From Thunnus maccoyii (Eukaryota; Chordata; Actinopteri; Scombriformes; Scombridae), in contig NC_056534.1 in NCBI RefSeq assembly GCF_910596095.1, positions 11,412,990-11,476,989 of the forward strand: a stretch of DNA of 64,000 nt, read 5' to 3'. Positions 48,223 to 58,600 of this stretch are shown here, in pieces; position 1 is the first letter of the stretch; each line of letters begins with the position of its first letter. The position numbers were made by a program, and so were the translations under genes. The notes under the pieces are model-generated. The model was not told the DNA's origin, did not search any database, and worked only from the letters and a program-made list of their open reading frames with translations.

Positions 48223-49840
48223 CACTAACGGTGAAACGGTCTGTGTGCTGGTCTGTTAGTTTGTCAGTCCAACATCCAGGGTGAAATATCTCAACAATTT
48301 GGTGCGGGGAAATGATTGTGCCCTGAGGATCAATCCAATTGACTTTGGGGATCCCCTGACTTTTCATCTTGTGCCACCAACAGGCCACAATTTCCATTTA
48401 GTCCATGACAACATACAGTTGGGTGACAAATTTAAAAAAAACCCAACATCATAGTGTCTTAATAAGGTGTTGGTCCACCACAAGTCTCCAGAACAGCTTC
48501 AGTGCTCCTTGAAATAGATTTTCCAAGTGTCTGTAACTGGAGGGATGAACACCATTATTACAAAAGATTCCCTCATTTGGTGTTTAAATGAGAGTGGTGG
48601 GGTGTGCTTTCTATCATGTTGGTCATTAAACCATTCAGTGACCCCTCATGCCCTGTATGGACGAATCCTTTTTGTCATGTTTCTCCACTAATTTATTCAA
48701 GTTTCCTTTTCATTTTTCACCCGTCCTAAGGTCCTAATCTCTATAACCAATGACCAAATTTCCATCAAAATCAGTTGTACTTTGAGATTAATGGTAACAT
48801 AACATTCTAACATGCTAGACCTCAGTATGGTGTGCTAACATGCTGAATGTTAGCAAGTTAACATGACATGATAAAAGTAATATTTGATGATGTTCGCATT
48901 CTAATAAGCAAATATTCTAAATAAGATTACATGCTAACTGTGAGCATGTTAACGTGATAAATAACAACATCTCTAAACTCACCAAGAACTCTGTTCCTCT
49001 TTCTTATTTTTAGCCATGCTATTTTGGTCTGACAGTCGTTCTGTTGCGCCACTTAAATATCTGGACAACTATTGGATGGATTTCTATGAAATTTTGTACA
49101 GACATTCATGGTCCCCAGAGGATGATGTTCACTGACTTTGGTGAACCCCTGATAGTTCCTCTAGCGCCACCAGAGGTTGACATTTGTGGTTCAGACTGAA
49201 AAATCTTGACAACTATTTGATGGATTACCATGAAATTTACACGGGATCCGTAGAGGATTTATTTTAACGACTTCAGTGATCCTCTGAATTTATCTCTAGT
49301 GCCACCAGCAGGTCAAAGTTTCCACTTATGCTGTGATATGTGGTGGATTGGCACAAAATTTTGTACGGACATTCATCAATATTCGCAATATACTCTAATG
49401 ACTTTGTGAACAGTGATTCCTTGATGTTTCTATAGCGGCACCAGCAGGTTGACTTTATACTTCTTTAATGAAATATCTGGACAACTACTGGATGGATTCC
49501 TGTGAAAGTTGGTTCACACATTCTTGGTCCTGAGAGGATAAATTATAATAACTTTGATCTCCTGAGTTTTCATCTAGCACCATCATCTGGTCAAAATGTA
49601 TCATTGTCCAAAACTTTTGTTTACGACTAAATACCTGCAAAACCATTGACATTCCTGCAACCTCAGCTGTATTTTGTGTTTATTACGATGGTAAATGCAT
49701 GCTAACACACAAATCAACACTGTCAACATGGTAAACATTACACCTGCTAAGCATCAACATGCTAGCATTATCATGTGAGTGTGTTAGCATGATGATGTGA
49801 ACATTTAGCTCAAATACTGCCTCACAGAGACTCCCAGTCT
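48223..49840 (+). repeat. 150-bp-module dispersed repeat, large copy
   Basis: Successive modules of about 150 bp each carry a phrase like ACTATTGGATGGATTTCTAT, then ACATTCATGGTCCCCAGAGG, then TAGCGCCACCAG. At least four modules run from 49060 to 49580, and the copy ends with a GCATGCTAACA-rich block. It is interrupted at 48405-48740 by another element. Confidence 0.75.
48405..48740 (-). mobile_element. nested DNA-repeat insertion
   Basis: CATACAGTTGGGTGACAAAT, AAGGTGTTGGTCCACCACAA, TTCCCTCATTTGGTGTTT and CATTCAGTGACCCCTCATGC are phrases of a teleost DNA repeat that I recall. It splits the module repeat. A piece of the same family in the opposite orientation is at about 63060-63180. Strand is arbitrary. 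Confidence 0.55.
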
Positions 49841-50858
49841 TGTTCTCTAGTTTCTCCTTTTTCTTCATGTCTCTACTCATTTAAAGTCATACATCCTCAA
49901 GATAAGTGCAAATTCTGCGCTCAAGTTGACTTAACATGAAATCATGCAGCCACTAAAATCCTCCTCATGTTCAGGTGCCTTGACAATGTAGAGCTGAGCC
50001 TCACAAGCTGAGACTGAGATACCCTCATGTACATGTTTTTTTTTTCCTCTGGTATCATACGTAGGCCAACATTTGAATCTTTTGCTCTGCTAGTAGCATC
50101 TAAGAATAGCAAAATTGCCTGTCTATTTTTAATCCATTTAGCAACTCTGTTTTCCTGTGTTTAATGAGCATTACAGCCTCACAGAGCCTCTACTGTGGGA
50201 CTCTTGTTTTCTGTCTAATGGAGTGTAAACATCAAATTTGGAGGCCATGTGTAGATATTTAAAAAATAAGCAGGAGAGCATTTAAGACTAGTACTCACTG
50301 TAAGCTGTTTGATTAGACCTACACGATACTGCAAGTCTAATATTATTTCCCAAAGTGGGATCCAGGGACCACCAGCGGGGCCATCAGGGAGTTGCATGAG
50401 GCCCCAAGAAAAATGAACAGTAGTTGAGTGTCAGCACTATTTCATGTCTGAGGATATCTTTTCTGCCTTTTTGACTCTCTGCCCTTGGATATCACCGCAG
50501 CTCCTGTAAAATATACAAGTATTTTCTCTGATAAAAGTTCATAAGAAACATGTTAGACAATTTATTACTCAAGTAAGCTATACATAATTTATTACTCAAG
50601 TAAGCTATACATAAGTACAAATTTGTATAGCCTGCTTAAATATTCCATTTTCAGTAACTGTATATGTCTACTCCTCTACATTTCAGAGAGAAAAATTACA
50701 CTTTTAATCCTTTTAATTCACTTTTCAGGTTAAAATTTTGACCCTGAATCCTCAGCTAATAAAATGTTATCCAGTGTTGTAGATTAAACTACTCAATAAG
50801 TCAGTAGAAATTAAAGTCTGGTAAATAAGTCCACCACCTCGACTAACATAAAAAATAT

Positions 50859-51183
50859 GGCTACAACTAACGATTATTTTGTTTATCGATTAATCTGTTG
50901 ATTATTTTCTCAATTAATCGATTAGTTAGTTGGCCTATATAATGTCAGAAAATGGTGAAAAATGTTGATCATTGTTTCCCAAAGCACAAGGTGACGTCCC
51001 CAAAGGTCTTCATAGAAGACTAAATAAACCAGAAATTATTCACATTTGAGAAGCTGTAATCAGAGAATTTTTACTTTTTTTTCTTAAAAAATGACTCAAA
51101 ACAATTGATTATCAGAGTAGTTGATAATTAATTTGATACACGGCAACTAATTGATTAATCAACTTATTGTTGCATCTCTAATT
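50859..51183. mobile_element. hAT-type MITE copy, near complete
   Basis: Left end TATGGCTACAACTAACGATT, right end TTATTGTTGCATCTCTA. The interior ATGTCAGAAAATGGTGAAAA and AAGGTGACGTCCCC is well preserved. The flanks ATAAAAAA and ATTAAAAA match at seven of eight bases. Confidence 0.75.
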
Positions 51184-51603
51184 AAAAATACTGAAAACAT
51201 GTGAATGCTTGCATCAGTAATAATAAGCCTATGATCATGACAAAACATTCTGACAGGGGCCACTCTGCAGAGGTTAACTTTTGAAATGGAAGTACATTTG
51301 GCCAAAAACAATTTTTTACTTAAGAAAAAAACATGAATTGATTGCAGAGCTTTTACTTGTAATTGTGTATTGTTACATTGTTACAGGCTATTTCTTTTTA
51401 CCATTGAGCCACTGTGCTATGGACTAAATATAATGTCAGTAATTCCTTGTTCCCTGAAACCTAACATAGCATAAGCTGATTTCAAGGTATTGTGTTGGAG
51501 CTCAGCCACACCTTTGGGTTTAGTGAATCGACACCCTTGCTGAGTGTGACTGTGGAGCATCATCTATGACAGCATCCCCTGCCCACCCTTTCCCTCTCTC
51601 TCT

Positions 51604-51606
<3 letters not shown>

Positions 51607-51666
<60 letters not shown>
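51607..51666. repeat. (AC)n microsatellite, 30 units
   Basis: An uninterrupted 60-base AC run. Confidence 0.95.
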
Positions 51667-51669
<3 letters not shown>

Positions 51670-51980
51670 ATCCGCCGGGGTCGCTGGCTGGTCAGATAAC
51701 TCCAGGCAGAGAAGGAGGGATATTGGGATGGGGTGCACTGTGAGGCGGAGGAGAGGGGACCAGTCACATGCTCGTTCCATCACTGTCAAGTTACACAGCA
51801 TTAAGAAGGTCTCCAGTCAAAGCTTTCAAAAATAAAACGGTTATTGGCGAACATAGAGTGCCACAATATCAAGATTTTTTAATGGAAAAAAAACACTCAC
51901 CACGATGGAAGCAATAATGCTAGCCGGTAGTTATAAATGACCAGCAGTTAAATAGCAGAGTAACTTAGTGAATGAACTGA

Positions 51981-52490
51981 GTGAAATTAGAGAAATTACC
52001 TAACAAATAGTTGGTCGGTAATGGTAAATGTTGTCTGTTTTGTGTCTTCCTCTTATAGGTAAGTGTGAAAGACAAGTAGCGCTTACCTGTTCACTTTTGC
52101 ATTTATAGCCTAGCTAGCCACCTGGTTGCCAAGGAAACAGAGAGCTCTTAACGGTTTAGTTTGAGGCAAACGTTTTTCCAAGGTGAAATACGGTTTTATT
52201 TACTCAGAATAACTAATTTAATGAAAAGTAAACAAACTTAATGAAATTAGAGAATGTACCTAACAAATAGTTGGTTGGTGATAGTAAATGCTGTCAGTTT
52301 TGTGTGTTTCCCTTATAGCTAAGCTAAGTGTCAAAGTCAAGTGGCGCCTACTTGTTCACTTTGGCATTTATAGCCTAGTTAGTCATCTGGTTGCCGAGGA
52401 AACAGAGGGATCTTAACGGTTTAGTTTGGGGCAAAATTTTCCCAAGGTAAAATACAGCTTTATTCACTCAGAAAAACATGTTAAGTTATG
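51981..52490. repeat. tandem duplication, about 260-bp unit
   Basis: Unit 1 (51981-52240) and unit 2 (52241-about 52490) share GAAATTAGAGAA, CCTAACAAATAGTTGGT, TTATAGCCTAG, GGTTGCC-AGGAAACAGAG and TCTTAACGGTTTAGTTTG in the same order. Each unit carries one X-box-like GTTGCC(N)AGGAAAC site (52125-52138, 52390-52403). Confidence 0.85.
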
Positions 52491-52799
52491 ATTTTTTAAA
52501 ATAATTTGTAGGCTACTGTCAAAATGAAAGCTGCCCAAACATGTTATATAGTAACCTACAGTTATGTACTTTTCTATAAGTAGCCATCAGTTATGTAGCT
52601 ACTGCGCAATAGGTTATATAGTAGCCTACAGTTATGCACTGTGCTATATGACAATTATATGTTTATAGTACAGTTTTTATTGTAAAATGTTTTGTCTCAT
52701 AATCTCTAGAAGGCAACAGTTTTTGTCCATGTGGGACCTTAAGTCCAGCATATGTACGATAATGTTACAAGTTGAGGAGCAGTCAGTGTGTTTTAAACT

Positions 52800-53267
52800 G
52801 ATATTTTATTAAACAATTAGCTAATATTTATAAAGACTATCTCGTACAGGGAGCTTCCGGGACCATACTGTCTTATTGTGAAGGTAAAATCCTGGTATCT
52901 CCGGTCTGCCTTTCTCTGGCGGGCTTGACGCAGCTCTCCGTCTCCCCGGTGCGCCTGAACTCCGGTACCTGACACCGCAGAGCGCGTCCAGGGGCTGAGG
53001 GGACGCAGAAGCACGGGGAGCCACCCGGTCCTGTTTAACTTTACTTTCCCCGTTTATTGAAACTTCTGCGCCTCATCCCTCTCTCATCTTTTATCTTTTC
53101 TTCATCCTGCCGACTGGCGAACTGAGTTTGGATTTGCAGGGGGAGGGGGGGTGGCAGGAGGCAGAGGACCAGCGGGCTGCTCTCAGATGGAGCACCAGGG
53201 CTCCGGGAGCTCAGGGCGCACGGCGGACCCGGAGTGAGTGACGCTGGTGGATGGACGCTGCTCCAAG
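52800..53267 (+). promoter_or_regulatory. GC-rich promoter / first exon of T-type channel gene (candidate)
   Basis: The base composition changes sharply to GC-rich with many CpG between about 52840 and 53270, unlike the AT-rich flanks. It ends at CCAAG/GTAAGG, a strong splice donor (53268). A short upstream frame ATG 53187 to TGA 53237 (MEHQGSGSSGRTADPE) would be a uORF if this is a 5' UTR exon. Linking it to the coding exon at 55381 is inference from position, strand and the acceptors at 55121 (TTTGTTTCAG) and 55356 (CTTCTTTTAG). Confidence 0.5.
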
Positions 53268-55356
53268 GTAAGGACGGCAGGCAAAGTTTTTGCCGTTTGT
53301 GTAATAAATGTACTTTTTCTTTGCTTTGCTGTCCCGGGCACTGCGCTGGGTGAATGCCCGCGGCACAAAAGAAAATGTCCAGATCCTATGATGCCGCTCT
53401 ATGTAAATGGCGATGTGTCATCCACAATGAGATACAATACAATATTTTTGCAGGCAACTATAATGTGCCTGTAGAAGTGTACTGTAAGTTAATGACTTAG
53501 GGTAGCCTACTTTATGTATGCCTATATTGTTTTACATCATATAACACCATGAAAATTTTGAGACTTGTTTTGAGATATTTGATTTTATATTCAACTTTAA
53601 TTAATATAAGATTAATAAAAAATGTTTTTCGTTTGAGTGCTCCGAGCCAGAAGAATGCTGGCAAATGCTGTAGCCTCATAGATGTCGTAGGTATATGTTA
53701 CTGGCTGGCCTTCAGAGGGATGTATATCACGATATAACACTTTAAGTAAAAAGAAAATATTTAATTGCGGACGACACACACTGTTCTTAATTCCTGGTAA
53801 AAGAAAATGAAAATGTGGGCAATTTATGCATTTGTGCGCAGTGGGAATAGGCTATGAAACAGAGTTAATGGATCTCAGAGGTCTTATTGAGGTGTGAATA
53901 GGTTTTATTCTGGTGACTGGTTGTGATTCAGTAGAATTATTTAATTTCCACATGGTCTGGCTGTTAGCAAGGGAGGCTCATAATGAGTTTTTAAAACGTT
54001 TTGAAAGGGCTCATCAGCAGGTTTTTAGCTGTGCAGAAGATTTGCTTTTTTTCTTTTCTTTTTGCAATGGTTAATTGATGTCCACCCAAAAGCTACTATT
54101 GAATCACAACAGAAAGCCTTAAACTGTGAGGGCCTGGAGTCCTCACGCAGTCTAGGCTACATGCCCATAAATACACAGGAAAGAAGGATACTGGCTGATT
54201 CAATCTCATTATTTCCATCAAACACACACACACACTGTGATACACTCCTATTAGACTGTGAAACTGCATGCCAGCTCTCCTGTAGTCCTGTATATATGCC
54301 TACATGGACTCGTGGTTGGCCCAGACTAATATTGTCTTGATTCTTCTTCATGTTAGTTGTCAAAATAATCCAGCTCCTGCTCCAATTTAACATCAAATCA
54401 GTAGCTTTTGAATAAATTTGCCTGAATCTCTGGCGATCAATAATCAATGGAATGAGCACACTGTAGACCAATGGCAAGTATTTACTGTACTCGTGACAAT
54501 GTGGATTGAGTCACATGCTCCAACTCCTATCTTTTCCTGCCAAACTCCACTGCATACTGCCCAATAAAGCAGAAAATATGATCAAATTAAAACAATTCTG
54601 AAGCCAAGATATGAATCCGCTCCTGTGATCATGCTCTTAATTTGAACTAAGATTATCATTCACTTTGACATTTCCTACATGATATTACAGTGCTCCAGTG
54701 CTCCGCAGTGTTTAGACATTGTGACTGTGTTTCATGTGATTTTATCTCAAATTATAGCTCAAGGAAAAAAAATATCTTAGAAAACTTGGCAGAATAGACA
54801 ATATCACTACCCAACCATACTCTCCATTCTCTTAATAGTAATATGAAATAGGCTTGTAAGCTACTTTCTCTTTCTATGTCCAGATTGTTTAAAGCCAGTG
54901 TGGATTAAAAATAATAATCAGTAATGGTCTGTTGTCATCACAGAGTTGTACAGCTGTGGGATTATAACAAAGGGGTCTAAGTGCTTCCTGTTGTCTGCAC
55001 GGACTCTGTGTTTACACCTTTGCTCTTGTCTATTAGTTCACTCTGTTTAGATTTATGTTTCCTGGACTGGAGTGCGCAATGGCTGTGACGCTTCTCATGA
55101 AGGTTTTGCTCTTTGTTTCAGAGAAAAACAGAGGAGGATTTTACATTTTTTTTCTTTGCTGCTTTGCTAGAGGGTAAAGGGTCTCGTGGACAGGATGGCA
55201 GGCTTGACAGTTTGCGCAGTTCCAGTTTGTTTTGGGAGCTGCAGTGCCACACAGCAGAAAACACACGCCTGCACACAGAAGCACAGCACACACACACATG
55301 AAGCCATATGTTACGGTGTCCTGAACAGTCTGCCGGTGCCCTGCGCCTTCTTTTAG
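53268..55356. other. 5' UTR intron of the channel gene (candidate)
   Basis: A 2.1-kb stretch between the strong donor at 53268 and the acceptor at 55355-55356. It shows no other gene. The frames at 53238-53737 and 54062-54477 are unsupported. A TTTCAG acceptor at 55116-55121 could define an additional non-coding exon. Confidence 0.4.
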
Positions 55357-55380
55357 GTTCAGGCTGTTCACAGCACGGCC

Positions 55381-55610
55381 ATGACGGGCACTCAGGAGCC
55401 AGACCTGCATGAGCAGCACAGAGCACCAACGCAGGAGGAAGGGGATGAGGAGGAGGAGGGGGAGAAGGTGCATGTGTCAGTTGAGGGAGATGAGAGGGAG
55501 CAGGAGGAAAAGGAAGAGCTGCCATACCCCACTCTAGCACCAGTGGTTCTTTTGGCTCTGACCCAAACCAGCCCGCCCCGCTCCTGGTGCCTTCGAGCCG
55601 TCTGCCACCC
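55381..55610 (+). CDS. cacna1h: T-type calcium channel alpha-1 (Cav3), N-terminal exon
   Basis: The ATG at 55381 (G at -3) opens [18 protein letters not shown], an acidic Glu-rich stretch, then [20 protein letters not shown] and [12 protein letters not shown]. The last part aligns with the start of the Cav3 channels (human CACNA1G LPYPALAPVVFFYL...PRSWCLRTVCNP; CACNA1H VPYPALAATVFF...PRSWCLRLVCNP), directly before the IS1 segment. In human the following residues WFE lie on the next exon. Here the exon stops after CAC CC at 55610 and is followed by ATATCCTT, a U12-type 5' splice site. Read without splicing, the frame hits TGA 19 bases later. Exon 2 is not in the window. Similarity alone does not separate 1g from 1h; linkage with prkcb and cacng3 favours cacna1h. 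Confidence 0.8.
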
Positions 55611-55618
55611 ATATCCTT
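55611..55618 (+). promoter_or_regulatory. cacna1h: U12-type AT-AC 5' splice site
   Basis: ATATCCTT matches the minor-spliceosome 5' splice-site consensus exactly and sits at the expected Cav3 exon 1 border (phase 2 within the proline of VCxP). No GT donor fits here. Confidence 0.75.
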
Positions 55619-57921
55619 CACCTGAAGCCTGAAGCACTGTGAACATATGTGTGTTTGTACGTCTGTGTGTGTTTCTGTTTATAATATGAGAGAGATATTG
55701 TCTGTTTTTGTTTCAGCTCTGTACTTTCTCAAAGCCGTAACTACATGTCACTTAGCGCCTAGATGTTTACTTTACGTTTAAACACAAGGGAGACAGGAAG
55801 AAGGTCAGTATTGTGCATGTCCGCGTGCGTGTGTGTGTGTTTGGAGGACCTCAGGTATTTCCTTAGAACCATTAGTTGAAGGCAAGGATGGCTAACATTT
55901 TTCCCTGATTGGAGGTTTCCATAGTGACAAGCCCTAATGAATCTCCAGGGTTACAGTCGCCTGTCAGTAGCATTGTTACCGGCCTCCATTTATACAGCAG
56001 AAGGAGTCACAAATAGTAAAAACTCACGTCACCCATCGAACCTCGCCCTGCTTCTGTCTTCATCGTCTCACCTCACATTCCCCTCCCTGTCTCTCACTCG
56101 CTGTCTCAACCTCTACCCACTCCTGGTGTAGATGCGAAGGTTTGAGTGTGTCTATGTGTGTAGTTATCACCGCTGTAGTGTGTGTGTGAGCAGCTATGAA
56201 TACTCCGAAGCATGCATAAACGTCAGCAACACCTAAGGGATTTGTCAAGACTTTCTAAATTGAATATTTTCCACTGCTTGTGACTTTACGTGTGCATGTG
56301 TGTATGTGCATGTGAGTTCTGGTTGCGCGTGCGTGTGTAGTTGTGCACGTCTGCGGGTATTTGGCACCGTCAGCACTCTGTGTACTCTATAAAATATAAA
56401 TACATAATTGCTGAATAAATAAAATGTACACCAAGAGGAAAAGAAGAAAAAAAAAAAACTACAAATGCCATGAACCAAGCTCTTCTGTAGCCTGCTGGGC
56501 TGTTACCATGGTCGCATCCCAGAACATTGTACGCTCACTGTGTCAGCACTAACTTACTGGACACACTTGCAAACACACACCCACGATCTCATACACACAC
56601 ACACACATACGCGCGCACACAATCGAGCACACACGCACACACACACTCAAGCAAGTGAATGCCCTCACAAAAACGAGGGAATCTCCCATGGAGAGGCTCT
56701 TTAGAGGAATCACCTGGTTGCTTGGCAACAGCGTAGCTCTGCCCCGACGGCCCGGTTACTTCCGCTTGCAGCATTTGTTTGTTTTTGTGTGTGTTTGCGT
56801 GTCTGTCTGTCTCTCTATCTGCTTTTGTGTGCTCACAGCATGGCTACTAGCATGTGTCCCATTTTATAAAAATTCGTATATATATATATTCATATAAACT
56901 TACAATGTGTGTGTGTGTCTATGTGTGTGTGTATATTACTGTGAGTGATCTGCGGGGGAAGTAATGTGGGTGGACGTTGTTCGACAGGGACATTAATGTG
57001 AGCGCACTGGGGGGAGTGAAGGAGGGTGGGCAGTCCCCAAGAGCTGTAAGTCCCATTTTTCCTGAGGTGACCCCTCCTTCCTTTCTGCCTTTTTTTTACT
57101 CAGTACATATTACAAATTAATATCCGATCTCCTTCCTTCCATTTCCTCCCTCTTAGAAACACAGTCATCCTCCTTTGTACCATGTTTACAACATACTGTA
57201 CATCTCTCCACCCCACGGCACGTCTAACAAATTATTTGGAACAAAAACAAGATAGGCTTTTGCTATTATATAACATTTTCTTGTATTCTTTCCATTGATT
57301 TCTCTTATTAACTGTTTCTTCGGGAGGAAACGTTACTTATACTTTAAGTGTGGAACAAGGTGCCTACTTTGTGAAGTGCTGAGCTTACCATGTGGCAGTC
57401 ATCCCGCTCCTTTAATGTAACATACGACACACACAGGAACATGCGCACACGTGTGTAGAGGCGAGTGCATGTACGCACACACACACGACATAACTTATTC
57501 AGCAGTGCATGAAACATTCAGAGCATTTCCTTTTGTTTAAAGATGAGAAAAGCTGATTCTGTCACTCCTATACAAGTACCTTTCTCTGCCCGCCTTTTTT
57601 CTTCTGTTCCGTCTCTCTTTTCGTCTTTCACTCAGCCCTCGCTACTCCATATCAATCATGCTCTCTTTTCCTTTTCCTAAACTGTCTCTTAATTGGGTTG
57701 AGGTATGTGTGTGCGTGTGTGTGTGTTCGTTATGGGGGTGATAGAGAGACGATGGATTGGAGGAGGACTTATTCAAAGTAGGGTGAGCTGTCAGAATCAT
57801 TTCAGCCAATTAATATGATCCCAGAATGTGTCTCCATGGTTACCAGCTGTCAGACTCTAAGGGGGTGGAGTCAGAGGACTTGACAACTTGACAGACACTT
57901 AACTTGGTCCACCTCCACTTC

Positions 57922-57923
57922 AG

Positions 57924-57955
<32 letters not shown>

Positions 57956-57961
57956 ACACAC
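57922..57961. repeat. (AC)n microsatellite
   Basis: An AC run with a single TA interruption. Confidence 0.95.
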
Positions 57962-58223
57962 TGCACATGACAGACTTTGAGCTTAACTAGGTTATGTTTA
58001 ATCAAGTCTGTGTGTGTGGATTCCAAAGTGAAAGTGCGGGCCAAGCAGCAAAGAGCATGAGCAGTTTGCTCATTCATATACACTCATTGCCATTCAAAAC
58101 CACATATTTTTTTTAGATGGGTCCCACTTTCTAGTGAGGTACCCTTTTTAGTAATTTACAAGTCATGACTTAGTTTTTTAATGAATCATTTACAAATGCT
58201 GTATGGATCAGTTAAAACTGCTT

Positions 58224-58600
58224 TAAAGATAGATTCACAATTTTCAAGTCTTAAATTAATAGTCAAGTGCACATGATGAATATTGAAACTGTTTTTGTTT
58301 GCTGTAATTATTCGTACTGTTCATACTGGCCATTAAGAGATCACTTCCTTCCAATGTAAGCGATAGGGAATACAATCCACAGTCCTCATTTTGTTAAAAA
58401 AAAAGTTAACCTCAGTTAATGTGAGGAGCAGCCCAAATTAGTCAAATGAAGTGTGCATTTTTCAAAGTTACATGTACAGTCTTTTTAGTATGAAATTCCC
58501 TTCTTTGTGTTACTATTCCTCCACCGCAGCTCAGCATGTAAACAGAGTCTGGGGAAACACGCAGCGGTAATTCTGTGCTAAAAAGACTTTTGTGAATCCA
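58224..58600. repeat. partial copy of the 14681 foldback family
   Basis: AGATTCACAATTTTCAAGTC, CATACTGGCCATTAAGAGAT, CTTCCAATGTAAGCGATAGG and ATGAAATTCCCTTCTTTGTG correspond in order to the right arm of the element at 14681-15280 read inverted. Only one arm is well preserved. Confidence 0.6.

Larger units (their letters stand above)
42291..52800. other. intergenic, rbbp6 to T-type channel gene
   Basis: A 10.5-kb stretch without a supported gene. It holds a LINE/SINE 3' tail (43325-43535), several CA/GT microsatellites, hAT-type MITE copies (45473-45715, 50859-51183), module-repeat copies (46295-46620, 48223-49840), X-box-like sites (45039, 47460, 47588) and a 260-bp tandem duplication (51981-52490). 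TNRC6A, which follows RBBP6 in human, is not recognisable here. Confidence 0.7.

Noticed and set aside
48223-49840. CRISPR-like array suggested by spaced repeats
   Set aside because: Modules are about 150 bp, diverged, and part of a dispersed eukaryotic repeat; the genome is vertebrate.
42291-52800. TNRC6A, expected after RBBP6 from human gene order
   Set aside because: No Gly-Trp-rich or TNRC6 N-terminal sequence was found; the next gene reads as a Cav3 channel instead.
55381-55632. Stand-alone 83-residue protein
   Set aside because: The frame matches the Cav3 N-terminus up to VCHP and then crosses a U12-type splice donor; the stop is intronic.
55118-55646. Minus-strand frames of up to 167 residues opposite the channel exon
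   Set aside because: Shadow of the Glu/Pro-rich channel exon; no start context or domain.
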